Shown here in pieces: positions 23,430 through 34,829 of a DNA stretch of 64,000 bases. A program made the position numbers and the translations under genes. How positions within the stretch are numbered: the first letter of the stretch is position 1; the number at the start of each line of letters is the position of its first letter. This DNA comes from Bimastos eiseni (taxonomy: Eukaryota; Annelida; Clitellata; Crassiclitellata; Lumbricidae). Below the pieces are notes generated by a model. That model searched no databases. It was not told where the DNA came from and saw only the letters and a program-made list of their open reading frames with translations. Location of the stretch: the NCBI GenBank assembly GCA_959347315.1, contig OY365810.1:33109384-33173383 (forward strand), given 5' to 3'.

Positions 23430-23800
23430 TCACCATTGGTCGAAGATGACCAGACGTCAGAATCGCTTGAAGCGCTTTTACCACGACCAGAACATCTGCA
23501 CTTGCAGGTCAGACACTTGAACGGCGCCCTGAGTGAGTAACTGGCGCGTGTTAAAAAAGTAGTCTATATGGGGTTCCACAAGGCTCCAATCTTTGTCTTC
23601 AGGTATACCTTCACTGTGTTAATGACCTTGTCTCGGCCTATCTCCTTTTGGTGACTTGACAACACCATGAGTCGTCCCTTCTTGAACTCTACTTTATATT
23701 AATTGCAATTACCAAGACTAGAGACAAATTTGGCTCAACAAAAAACACGACAAAACTGAAACAGATAGTTTCTATATACATATACCTAGGCATAAAGTCT
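23430..23800 (+). pseudogene. Reverse-transcriptase relic, duplicated block copy 2
   Basis: It reads Y-G-V-P-Q-G-S followed shortly by V-Y-L-H-C-V-N-D-L, a better preserved version of the LINE motif also seen at 19620-19690. The flanking sequence aligns with 19490-19860 over nearly its whole length. Confidence 0.65.
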
Positions 23801-23837
23801 GAAACTTGCTAGTTGCTACCCTTGATCTCCATAGAAT

Positions 23838-25314
23838 TTGAACTATTACCTCAAAATCAGCAGCCACCATACGGATTGGAGTTACAATAAACCTGATGAG
23901 GCCGGTGAACGGCTATCAGAGTGGGCTTCCAACAACGACGTTATCCTCTCCCATGACCCGAAACAACGGGGCACGTTTCTCTCGGCAAGACGGGCCCGGG
24001 ACTACTCACCTGACCTCTGCTGGGTATCGTTAAAGACATGTGCAGTGTTCCTGAACCGAATCATGGCCTACAACACGGTCTGGCACAAGGGCCTATTCGT
24101 CAAGCTGGCAGGCGCCCTTCCACCGTGGGTAACCTTCACACAAAAGTGTTTTTGCTGAAGGACAGATTCTTCAGAGTCTTCTTCGGAGAGGAAACCAGCG
24201 CCTGGAAGAAACAACCAAATGGCCTTCCGCACGGCTCAGTGCTGGCTTCAACGCTGTTCAACATCTACAGAAACCACCTTCCAGCAACAACGTCCAGGAA
24301 ATTAGCCTACGCAGACGACGTTTGTCTTGGCGCCCAGGCGAGATCCTTTGAGGAGCTGGAATCCACCGTGAACACATATATCTCCAAACTAGTGCAGTTC
24401 TGCCATGACTGGAGACTCCAGCCAAGTTCCACAAAAACAGTCACTAGCGGCTTCCACTTGCACAACGCAAGTGCATCCCCTCAGGCGTCAGCTGAGGACT
24501 GGAGTCTTCTGAGGCACGAACTCATCCCAACGTCCCTGGGGGTTACGTCGGACAGGTCGCTGACGTTCCGTCAACACCTTCAAGAAACATGTGGCAAAAT
24601 AAAGACTAGAAACAACATCCTAAGCAGATTGGCTGGCTCAACATGATTGGCAGACGCCCGCATCCTCCGAACATCAGCCCTGTCACCCTGCTACCCAGTA
24701 GTTGAATACTTTGCACCGGTATGGGAGCGCTCGGCCCACACGGACCTGGTAGATGTCCAGCTCAATGCAAGAATGAGAATTATAACAGGGACCCACACTC
24801 CCTGGCTGCCTGTTCTCAGCAACATCGTGCCCCCCTCCCATCATCCCTCGTGCTGAACTGACGTCAAATCTCTTACACAGGATCCTGTGTAAGCCGGTCT
24901 TGCCACTCCACTACCACCTGACCACTCTACCAAACCTCCTTCTGCCATCTCGGCGCCCGCTTTTCTTGACCACCCTCCTCCAGGCGGCTCCAGCGGCCAC
25001 CCTTTGGTGGAGACGAACGTCGCAAACAAATTTCTAATTGATGACCCGACCAGCGAACCACCCGGCATGGACCTACATCGCCGGCTCTGGTCACTCCCAA
25101 ACCGTTTCCGCACGAACCACGGCCACTGTGGAACTGATCTCTCCTCAGATGGTCATAGGTCACGTCGGCCTTGTGCTAGTGCGGCGAGGTGCAGGCGATG
25201 TTCCACATAGTGGAGGACTGCGCAATAAGAAGACTTTCGGACGGTCTCCGGTCCCTTCACAGGGTCAAGGAAGCTGGAAGGGCCTGGGTCAGCAAGTCAA
25301 GCATTCGCAAATAG
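23838..25314 (+). pseudogene. Jockey-like LINE, truncated and frameshifted
   Basis: In order along the plus strand: the end of an apurinic-type endonuclease domain (HHTDWSYNKPDEAGERL...DP..RGTF), an internal deletion, then a reverse transcriptase with G-L-P-H-G-S and the catalytic Y-A-D-D box (about 24308-24320). This is followed by the thumb segment (SLGVTSDRSLTF), the V-V-E-Y-F-A-P-V-W region, and a C-terminal C-G-E...H-I-V-E-D-C motif (about 25180-25230) ending at a TAG at 25312. Several frame changes interrupt it. GC content is higher than in the surroundings. The parts match a Jockey-clade non-LTR retrotransposon; it is not autonomous. Confidence 0.85.
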
Positions 25315-25629
25315 TAATAATGTATAATCTTTCTCCGTAAGTATTTGCTGGATTCCGATAGCTGTTAATTATTAGCTTTGATGCTTAATATTATTACAAC
25401 TGCAATTCCTACTTAATTGGAACCCTGCTTTTCTTCATTAGTATTAGTTTGTTCCTTGTAGAAGTGTATTGATTTCCTTACTATAATCTCGCCTCCCCGT
25501 ATTCCTCCGTCGCGCGCTAATTATTCTTAATTAAGTTTAGTTAAGAGTGTCATATTTTTCTCTATTCTCTTTTTTCTTATTTCTTGATAACATGACTTAC
25601 TTACTCCCTTCCTTCTCTGATATAATTAT

Positions 25630-25850
25630 GTGGCACGGTGTCTGATCGGTTAGAGCGGTTGGCCCGTAACACTGGGTGCGCGCTGAGTGAGCGGGTTCGA
25701 TCCTCGTCCGAGGCGTCAGTCACTGTGTAGGGACCTTAAGCAAGTCCTTCGCGCACAATTGCTCTGCAGTACAACTGCAATTGCGCTGTCGAGGCGTGTG
25801 TGTGCACTTCTGAGCAAACAAATGTTGGAAGAAGGGCGATATCAAATTTC
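25630..25850 (+). mobile_element. tRNA-derived SINE, best preserved copy
   Basis: A-box-like GATCGGTTAGAGCGGTTGG and an intact B box GGGTTCGATCCTCG are followed by the family body and the tail GGAAGAAGGGCGATATCAAA. This copy is the best reference for the family. Confidence 0.9.
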
Positions 25851-26088
25851 AGAAAATTTCAGAATGAACAATTATTATTATAAGCAGGTTCTTCGCTGCC
25901 CATCTAGTGATTACAAGCATTTTGCAACCTTTCTTGGGCGTCCCTCTAGCGTGATATTCCTCCCTTAATTGGACCCTCCATGTTATCTATCGTTCATCCT
26001 AATTTGTGCTTTGTTATTCCTCCTTTAGCAAATGTTTACTCCTATTGCTATGAAGCCACATGTTTGTACTTAATTTTGTGTACTGAAT

Positions 26089-26308
26089 CTAGTTGGATAA
26101 AAATAAACGAGTTAAATGTACATACATACACGCACGCGCACATTCATACACACAGTAAACGTACTCTGCGAATCTTTTGAGAGGGACAGTCACTGCAGCA
26201 ATGCCTACCCAATCGTCGCAATCACATTCGCCGTTGTCGTAACAGACGCATTCTGCGTCACAGCAAAGATTAACTGCATCACAGGAATCTCCATAGCCAC
26301 GACACGCC
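26089..26308 (-). CDS. Eight-cysteine knottin-like peptide, mature exon (copy 2, stop lost)
   Basis: It is the paralogue of 20241-20340. The acceptor TTTTTCTAG|G lies at the same distance (4 nt) from the first cysteine codon and in the same phase 2. Cysteine order is C-x6-C-x5-CC-x3-C-x-C-x5-C-x-C. Where copy 1 has its TAG stop, copy 2 has TGG, so the frame continues about 40 more codons to a TAG at 26089-26091, through sequence that is non-coding flank in copy 1. Either the peptide has gained a tail or the copy is decaying. A candidate signal-peptide exon lies about 1 kb upstream on the same strand (27336-27414), but its intron phase (1) does not fit this acceptor directly, so a small intermediate exon would be needed. 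Confidence 0.5.
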
Positions 26309-26589
26309 CTAGAAAAACTCTAATAGGGGTTAGAACTTTATTTGCCTCATTTAAAAAAACTTGCCTCTCATACGCTTATACCAATTGAGTCATCATCATC
26401 ATTTTCAATGAAGTAGAGTTTGATTAGGCCGACCTAATGACCGTGAAATGCTAAAGATAAAACATCATAAAATCAAATGCTAAAAGCTAATGCAAATCAT
26501 CCATGTCACATATATTTTGGCGAATATATCAGGCAATGGATTTTGAATGTACTCGCGGATAAGACATTATTAATATTGTTATTCTTATT

Positions 26590-26890
26590 ATTATGTGTGA
26601 TACTGTAATCCTCATTTCTAGTGCAACACAGGAGGGAAACTAAAATGGGGCTTTTAAATAGGATGTACGTCATTACCATGTATTATCATGCTGTATTAGT
26701 AGGCCTACATGTAGACACATGGTGACAATCCGTAATTAATACAAGTGAATTTAGCACCATCAAAAGTCCGATTATTAAGATGCAGTGGAGCTCCATACAT
26801 CCGGTCTAATCATCATTGGCACGAGAGAGTACACAATTTTAGGATGGCTTTTGTTGCTTTGCTAATTGGGCATATGATGATTTTTTTCAA
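26590..26890. repeat. Inverted partial copy of the transposon at 36130-37079
   Basis: Collinear in reverse orientation with about 36430-36720: shared strings include AATTAATACAAG, the ATGATGATT/AATCATCAT tract and a GGATGTACGTCA segment. The terminal repeats of the 36-kb element are not present here. Confidence 0.75.
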
Positions 26891-27335
26891 TTCAATTATA
26901 TTTTCTTGCAGCCAACATATAGATCTGACAAATATGGCTACTGCACTTTAGCTTATAGAGTTGTGGTTTCAAAGGGGATGAACTTTAAGAGACGGATGAA
27001 GAATACAGTTAGGATCGCGAAATAAATGGTACATAATTATGATATAATGGATCTCATTAAGAAAGAGGAATTCAACATAACTCCCAAATTGATATGACTA
27101 ACAGAACTCAGCTGAACACCTATAGATGTGAATAATGCGATTTTCCAACAAAGTACATGCGTTTCATTCATTCATTCATGCATAAAGGTATTGAAAAATT
27201 ATTCATGCATACGTGCACACTTATTATGTACATGTAAACGTTGCCTGAATATCATATTGCATACATGTAAACGTATGCAAGCATAATGCACTCTGATCTT
27301 CGTTGCCAGATCATCATACTGTCTACTGAACTCAC

Positions 27336-27414
27336 CGTTGCCCTGATCAGCCGACGAATAGGAGAAGTGAGCGAGCAGAATGCTTGCGATCAACAATAGG
27401 TCAAATGACGTCAT
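27336..27414 (-). CDS. Candidate signal-peptide exon
   Basis: The minus strand shows an acceptor with a pyrimidine tract (CTTTCTCTTCGCAG) directly before an ATG at 27414, then MTSFDLLLIASILLAHFSYS and a few polar residues. This is a short N-region, a hydrophobic core and small residues (S-S-A) fitting a signal-peptidase site. A strong donor (G|GTGAGT) ends the exon in phase 1. No downstream exon in matching phase was identified. Its position suggests the start of the cysteine-rich peptide gene at 26089-26308; this link is inferred. Confidence 0.4.
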
Positions 27415-27454
27415 CTGCGAAGAGAAAGAATATCAGCGTCTTATACATCCGCCA

Positions 27455-27600
27455 TGGTGGTCAATTCGGTAGCGCTATCGATACGTAATCTAACGATCGC
27501 AGGTTCAAGTCTTGCTGTTAAGAACCCGCGTAAGATGGACTTGGACACTGGTCTGTATCAACCCAAGGCTATTGGGGCCTGAGTAATGAGTGGCTAGGTT
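27455..27600 (+). mobile_element. tRNA-derived SINE of a second family
   Basis: A tRNA-like head (GGTCAATTCGGTAGCGCTATCG, then a B box GCAGGTTCAAGTCTTGC) is followed by sequence unlike the main SINE family. No acceptor-stem pairing supports a functional tRNA. Confidence 0.5.
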
Positions 27601-27619
27601 TTCGACGCGTTGAACTCGT

Positions 27620-30090
27620 GTACAGATCTTGAGAATTGTGATGTGACAGCCAAATCGATTAAGTTGGCTTTACGTTTATAATATATTTGCCTTAAAATTG
27701 CTTCCAGCTGAGATTTAGTCACTCGAAAGGCAGATGATCCAGCGTAGGTTATGCAAGCTATGGTCTTCTCAGTAGAAATTCCGGTGTTCTATAGGAAAAT
27801 CTTCCTAGACTAATTATTTTTGTGCTATCTTGTTGACTTTACTCGGCCTCAAGTTTCTCTGGAGGTCAGAGTCTGTCTAAGACCGGGAAAATGAGTAGAG
27901 TTCTGTGGTAGGCTTGTAACCCATCCGTGTAAAACAAACTCTTGCAAGAGAAACAACGCGACAAATTCAATCGTCAGCATACATTGCTTGATGTGTGGAG
28001 GAACGGAGGAGGGGAGCCCAAGAACGAACAGGCTAGAGACTAAGAGAGACGATCTGTAGAGTCTGGAGACGTCGTGGGACATGGCTGATACGCTGACTTT
28101 GGACAGATACGAGTGGAGAAAATGCGTTGCTTGATGTGCAGAACTTCACTCGGAAATCTAAGTATTATGTAAGTTACTGATCAATAAAGAGCTCATTGTT
28201 ATGGGCGAGTGAGCGAGATTCACGCCTAAATGCATCACATAAATCCAGAGGTAGACCCCTACGATGCGATGCGCCACATCTGCATTCTAAAACTGCTAAA
28301 ATTCAGCAAGAAAATCACTTTATACTCTGTTACAAATACCAATTTTATGTCATACACCTCAAACGGTCCCTTTGCTTAATACTTGTCAGCCAAACGAATG
28401 AAATGATCTTGAATTCTTCAAATCTTCAACAAGTGTCACTAGTTAGCATAGGCTAGCAAGTGTCGATGCCTAAGGTAGAGCCTGAGACAAATCCTAGAAC
28501 CCAGCAAAACATGTTACACAGTTCTATTGAGTGTTAAATATATAGCAGGACATAAATTGAAATGTACCATTACTTGCTATAATTATATGTAGGTCTAGTA
28601 TTTAAGCGTAAGTATTTTTCTCAAAGGGTTATTCCCGTCGAACAGACCTAATAGTACTCAGTTGTCTACCGACAGCCACTGTTTCGAGCAGATCCACATA
28701 TTTTACTTTTGCTCCTTGTATTTATTGCATTTACTTGTATACCTAAACGTAGTAATTAATACGAGTCGACCCCAGTAGGATTTGATTATTTATAAACTGA
28801 ACTGACCCTCTCTCTGATAGTGTGATCATGCATGATATTATGACTATTATTCATTGGCATATTTTGCCGTGGGAAATATTTGTGAGTAGTGTGATGACTT
28901 CATGAGATATAACTCATCGCTATATTTTGCACCGGTACATATTATTCAGTGCCTATGCCAAGCACCGCTGTATACAGTGTATAGACGCATAAATCAAATA
29001 CAGTGATGTGGAAGCCAGACGAATTTTACATGTTGGTTATAAATCGCTTGTTATTGAAATAAAATTAATCCAGGAAGAGCACCACAGACGTTAAATGAAT
29101 ATCGCTTGCTATTAAAATACAATGAATTCATGAGAGCTCTAGAGATCTTTGGTGAATATTAACGAAAATTTTGAACTTGTTTGACGCGTTCGACTTAAGT
29201 AACAATTAATTTGCAATGTGACAGCGCCAGTACAATATATTCATTGATTTTATTGCCCATGCAGTACAGAGTTCTGAAGTGTGACTGCGTTGTAAGGCGG
29301 TAACAAACATTGCATCTACATGATTTTATACGCTGTAAAACCTAGTCTAATGCAGAGCTATTGTGCTAACACGTCATTATGTCCAACAGCTAAACGAAGA
29401 ATCGTTGACGTATTTACCTAACGCAGAAACAAAAATCGTGGTTTACTGTTTACCTCATTCCAGTGTTTTATTAGACAAGGTAAGCCATTTACGGATATGC
29501 AATATGTTTCCATTTTATGATCGGGAACATGTTGTAATGATTGATACCATTGATCTTAACACAGACAAATATAACGAAACGCATAATTCAACACCAACCT
29601 TAATCACGAGGAGCCAATGGTTGCCACCAAATACCAATTTTAAAAGACACTTGCTGGCCAATTAGGGTCCATCCATGAAATAGACTGTAACACAGCACCA
29701 ACTATACAGATCAGAACTACAGGGAAACCCAATATTCACTAGATGCTTCGGGGTCTGTTCACACTGCTAACGTTGTACGTCTCTCTCGACTCCACGTAGC
29801 TACTTATCTCAACTCCTTCAACCGAGTTATATCCCAACACAGTCCCACGCTTCTGAAACAATCTCCATAAAAGAAAGAGGCACATTTCGAGACCTGTATG
29901 TGCGCAAAAAGAGGCTCGTGAGCATATTTATTTCTCTCTTTTGAACTCATCTTGTTGAGGCGACGCAAGCAAATAAACTGAATCTTAACTACAGAAGTCT
30001 ATAGAAGTGGTCAGACATTTTGCTAGGATTTGGTCGGAATGACCGTGTGATGACGATTTCTGCTTTGAGAGAGTTGAAGGTGAGGAGGTT
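27620..30090. other. Intergenic, no gene recognised
   Basis: Contains a diverged tandem pair of about 60 bp near 29035-29155 (ATCGCTTGYTATTRAAAT). Frames of 77 (minus, 27849-28082) and 100 codons (plus, 29363-29665) have no recognisable feature. Confidence 0.4.
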
Positions 30091-30094
30091 GGGC

Positions 30095-30510
30095 GAACTC
30101 CATTGAGAAATTAGGACAGCCACGTTGAGTTACTGTACGATAAGAGAGGATGATTTCATGAGATGAAACTGTGTTGTGATATAAATTTTTGGATGATGTG
30201 AAGTGGACTCAGGGCGGAGCCCTGAGGGACACTCCAAGTGATTGTGAGGGGTTTGTTAACAGCAGTCGAAGGTTCCAATACACGTGAAGGATCTGAATGA
30301 GTAATAAGACTGGAACCAGAGTCAGAGACATCAAACCAAGATGATTGTTTACCTTGAGGAACGATATGATCAATGGTGTCGGATTCGGCGGAGATGTCAA
30401 GGAGACAGAGGCAGGAGACTTGCTGGTGGCTGACGACAGAGATCAATTTTTTGTGCAGAAAAGCAAGTAGGGTTTCTGTGGAATGATGTTCTGTGAAGCT
30501 AGATTATATA
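30095..30510 (-). pseudogene. L2/CR1-like reverse-transcriptase relic
   Basis: The minus strand reads CLCLLDISAESDTIDH, matching the LLDLSAAFDTIDH block, then S-S-W-F, then I-T-W-S-V-P-Q-G-S-A-L-S-P-L, matching the GVPQGSVLGPL block. A deletion removes residues between the first two blocks, and there is no catalytic YADD segment. Confidence 0.8.
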
Positions 30511-31164
30511 GTTAGGTCGGTAGTAGGTCTACCACTGATGAGGTTCTGAAAAGACGTTTTGTGAGGGTTGAAAGTACAATAAATGCATCTATTTCTATTG
30601 TACTGATTCACGTCCGGGCTAATCGATAAATAATTCCAATCTGCAAGTAAAAAAACAAATCTTGTTCTAATTGTTATCGCAATTAATACATTCAAACAAA
30701 CAGTTCTTAATTGCTTACAATTGTGATATCAAAGAATGTGGTTCTTAGATGCTGTTAGCATGTACGGTGGTAAATTGCCCTTGTTTAGCGACGGACTATC
30801 GTATTCGCAGGGAGAAGATCTGAACCAAATCCTTAACTAACCATTGTGTAGCATCTAACAAAACGAGTTTCTTACCAATTTCTGAAGTGCGAGGTAAACA
30901 TCATTGTCTTTAGGTTAGTCTTATATTGATGAAAGCGCAATATGAGAAGATTACGGATGACCTTACATTCATTTGATCCGATATATATATATAAATATAT
31001 TTGCATTTCATCCGGTGTCATCATTTTCTTCGAACCATCTTACTCTCTCTGTCTATGTATAGATTGCGGTGTATTTGTATGGTTATTCAGTGAAGAATTT
31101 ACCATCATTTTTATATTATGATTGACCTCAACGAATTGTCCTGCGACAAATTGCTCTAGAACCG

Positions 31165-31437
31165 TTATGTCGTATGAAATGTTTTCATTCATTTGTGGGC
31201 CCTTTGGATGTCGTTTTTGTGTTTATGTTATCAGTCATTTGGAGGCTTCTGAGATGTTATTTGATATGAAATGTGTTCATTCATTTGGGAGACCCTAAGA
31301 TGTTACTTTGTATTTAATATTTTAGTCCATTTGGAGGCCCCGATATGTTATTTTGTATTAAATGTTTTAATTCATTTGGGGTTCCCTGAGATGTTATTTA
31401 GTTATTGATGTTTTCATCATTTGGGACCTCTGAGATT
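31165..31437. repeat. Minisatellite, about 55-60 bp unit
   Basis: About five degenerate copies of a unit containing CATTTGGRGGCCC, GAGATGTTATTT and TGAAATGTTTTCATT. No coding frame persists through it. Confidence 0.75.
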
Positions 31438-31439
31438 TG

Positions 31440-33050
31440 GGGGCGTAGTTGCTTTTCATTATTCATTTCAGAGATTTATATAGCGCCCCTTCAAGGCTAG
31501 TACTCAGGAGACGCTGTGAACCTAAAAATGCTGTGAACAATGATATCATTCTATATAGATTTAACAATATAGATCCAATAGCTTAAGACAAAACCAATCA
31601 AGCGTGAGTTTGGTTACTGAAGACTGATTTCAAGCTTAGGTAAGTTCTTACATGTACCTGTTGAAATTACTGCTCAAGATTAAATGAATAGAATCAATCG
31701 ATTAACATATGCCACATGTTGCACATGGCCATAGTAAATTGCCAATCGCTGAACAGTAGGGCCAATTTAAGTAAGATTTATGAAGCAATAAAATGGATGT
31801 CTGACTCAATGAGCTGCGCTTAACAGACTGAGGGCATATTTAAGCGCGGATTTAAATATGGTTAAGTTGCCATTCAAACCCATGGATATTGTTTTTATTC
31901 GCCGGATATCGCTGATGTGCGTCTTAGTCGTTGATCTATATGATTATCTTGGCGAGATTGTCCTCAAAGATCTAATAGGTTTAAGCTATTAACGCCGTAA
32001 AAAATAAATTATGTGACCACAGGTTGACAGTTTCTGAGACAGACTAGCCACCGATGCGTTTTCTAATTCGGTTATTGGGCTTTCATCTCCACACGTTTCT
32101 CCTCCGAACGATTCACCATCAAAGGCTTGCTCCTGGACTTATTCTTCTGTCGAATCGGTTTGTTATATATTCCACGACGCAGAAAAACAAAACATGTAAG
32201 CCTACAATCTAACTTTTATTTGGCAAAATGTTATTTCATCCATCCAACTCCAGCTTTAATTTTTTTAAATATATCTGTCATCAATATAACATTTAGAATG
32301 GTAAATAAATGTTCATCAATCTAACCATTGTCACAACATATTTATTTAACTAATCACTGGAGGATCCACAGGCTCACAAATATAATTTCACAAAGGAATA
32401 GACCCGATCTAATTAGACAAGATAGAAATATTTTTATGAAGGTTTATGACTATAATAATTATATTAAATCCTTTCTAAAATCTCTCACCTCCGCCGCTGT
32501 CACATACCTCTCATTAAGGGTGCCCCTACTAGCGGGACCTCGGTCCCTTTGGGGTCTCCTTCCTTATTGATCACATCCACATCACCTCTCTCTTGACCTG
32601 GTCAATTGTAGTACTTGTATGTTACTTGGTTTGATTGACCGTGTGTTGTGTGTGTGTGCTCAATAAAAATCTTTGGTATAAACACCGCAACCAGAGATCC
32701 ATCGATGAGTAAAAGTACAATCCCTGGGTTTCCCAAAGCACGATGGCAATTGCCAGTACAGAGAAAGTTGGTGCTGTCGGATCTATGATCTACATGTGCA
32801 CGTATGTATTGTCAGTACAGTACAAAACAACAGGAAATGTTTAAATTCTAACGAGGTACATGTATACAATTATTTATGATGACTAATCCTGTCATGTTAA
32901 ATGTCAAATTTGATATTTCCAGGACAGCGATGCGGATGTAACTGATGACGTTAAGAAGTAGGCCTACATTGAGATGGTATTTATTTCAAATACAGTTGTT
33001 AGGCCTACTACTGCGGCGCAAAACGAACATTTTCTTGTTAGCAATGCTTA
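31440..33050. other. Intergenic, possible LINE tail
   Basis: A TATATAGCGCCCCTTCAAGG motif (31477) is the reverse of the L2-like 3' tail. A plus-strand 80-codon frame (32328-32570) followed by AATAAA (about 32662) could be another LINE end. No host gene seen. Confidence 0.4.
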
Positions 33051-33055
33051 CGAAC

Positions 33056-34654
33056 TTAAGCAGGATTTCTCATTTGTACGGTCGTTGATCTTGCGATCGT
33101 GTTAACGCTGGGCACCTTTTCATCGTTCTGCTGACCACTTCGTCTGCGGCACAACTTCTGACGCAGAATTTTCTTCACTGGATCCAAGTTCGCGGCGTAG
33201 ATGAACGGATTGAGACAGACGTACAGGAAAGCCAAGAACACCGTTACGTAACGACCATATGTACTGAGATTGGTTATAATGTGCAGATTATATAGAACGT
33301 AGTTGATTCGAGTTGGAGACCAACAGAGAATATAGCAAACTGAGATGATGAGAAAAGTCTTGATGACGTTCATTTGGGTTTTCATGGCTTTATGCTCGGC
33401 AGCGCTCTTCATCATATTGTTGAAGTTAACTGTATGGGGAAACACAGCAATTGATTTTTAAAAATTGAAATTGAGATTTCTGAAATTTGATATTGCCCTT
33501 CTTTCAACATCTTTTGCTCAGAAGTGCACACGCCTCGACGGCGCAATTGCAGCTATAGGCAAAGCAATTGTGCGCTTGCTCAAGGTCCCTACACAATGAC
33601 TGACACCCCGGACGAGGGTCAAACCCGCTCCCTAAGCGCACACTGTTACGCTCTAACCGATCAGCCACCGTGCCACATAAAATTTAGTGCGCGTCGTGTG
33701 GCAACATTTCTTTCAGCTATCCGTTATTCCTTGTGCATGGCGTGTGATTCAAGATTATGAGAAATGTTTATTTTAAGGAGAAAAGTTAGGCAAGAATTGT
33801 GGAAGTTTATTCAACAGATTGAGTAGATGCTAGAAACATTTAAGTTCGTGTACAATATAGTAGTAAAATAAAGAATTATTTTAAAGAAAATATAATTTTA
33901 GTGAAAAACTGTGGCCTAGATATTCACAATGACAAATGTAAAAATTGAATTGACTGAATTATCTAAAAAGAACGCACTTAGTATACGGACAGTAGCCGCG
34001 ATAATGATAATCATGCAAAAGTCAGTTACCATACTTATCTTTTATAAACTTACCAGGAACAATGCGCCGATGTGTGACTTGCAGTATGCGTGAGTAACAG
34101 AACACGAATGCTATCAGCGGCAATATGAAGCTCATCAGAAACCGATAGATAGCGTAGAATATGGTGTTGAGCTCAGGTGGCCACTTAACATAAAGTTGGC
34201 AGCGGCCATTTGAGACATCACTTACCAATAACCCAAGGACTACGGAAAATATAATGTCAAAATTGGTCCACGTAACCGCGATCGCCGCTAAGTACATCCA
34301 CCGACGAAAGTATTTCTTGTGAAACACAGCATGAACTATCTTCACGTATCTTTCGAGAGTAATGACGACAAGATTTGTTGTTGAGCAAGCCAGGAAAAAC
34401 CACAGCATCGACTCACCGGTTAGAGCCTTGCACAGCGACCTTCCTATAATGATGCTATAATCGATGTCCAGTATTTTAACGACGTAGCTGAGAACGAGTA
34501 GCAAGCAACAGAGAAAGTCAAGTGTCATCTGGTTGAAAACGATGACCATCTCATACTTTCGAGCTTTCGTTTGCGCAAGAACTATGAGCATTAGAAGATT
34601 CGCAACTCCGCCAATGACTCCGATTGCAATAACTGACCCCTCGAAAGCAAACAT
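33056..34654 (-). CDS. Rhodopsin-like GPCR, gene C (two exons)
   Basis: Exon 1 is 34054-34654 (ATG at 34654, 601 nt, TM1-TM5) and exon 2 is 33056-33429 (TM6, TM7, tail). The intron is 33430-34053, phase 1, with donor CCTG|GTAAGT and acceptor ATACAG|TTAAC. The product is 324 residues. Class A landmarks are present: GGVAN in TM1, Asp in TM2 (MTLDF), ERY followed by VKIVH, conserved TM3 and ECL2 cysteines (LCKAL, GRCQL), CWSP in TM6 and NPFIY in TM7. The tail has an Arg cluster and Ser/Thr residues. It shares the same split codon and the NFNNMMKSAA start of exon 2 with genes A and D. The intron carries a SINE. The reading frame is intact and the ligand is unknown. Confidence 0.9.
33488..33678 (-). 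mobile_element. tRNA-derived SINE in GPCR C intron
   Basis: It shows the reversed family body (CCCTTCTTTC, TGCTCAGAAGTGC, CGCCTCGACGGCGCAATTGC, GACGAGGGTCAAACCCGCTC) and a reversed A-box-like CTCTAACCGATCAGCC. It does not disturb the splice sites. Confidence 0.9.
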
Positions 34655-34800
34655 TTCAAGTTTACTTTAAATCAAACTGTAGTTTATCTTTTAAATAAGA
34701 TATTACAAACAGTAAATGCTGCGGGCAGATTCAACGAACTCGATGTCGTGAGACGATAACTAAAATGTGCAAGAGCAGCTGCATTGTGAACATTGCAGAC

Positions 34801-34809
34801 TATATATAG
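34801..34809 (-). promoter_or_regulatory. TATA-like element upstream of GPCR C
   Basis: TATATATAG lies about 150 bp upstream of the gene C start codon, comparable to the positions in genes A and D. Confidence 0.45.
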
Positions 34810-34829
34810 AGATCATCCACACTGCGTCT

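Noticed and set aside
25630..25720. A possible functional tRNA gene.
   Set aside because: A and B boxes are present, but it continues into a SINE body repeated at five or more sites and has no closed acceptor stem.
29363..29665. A 100-codon plus-strand frame.
   Set aside because: No recognisable motif and no flanking exon signals.
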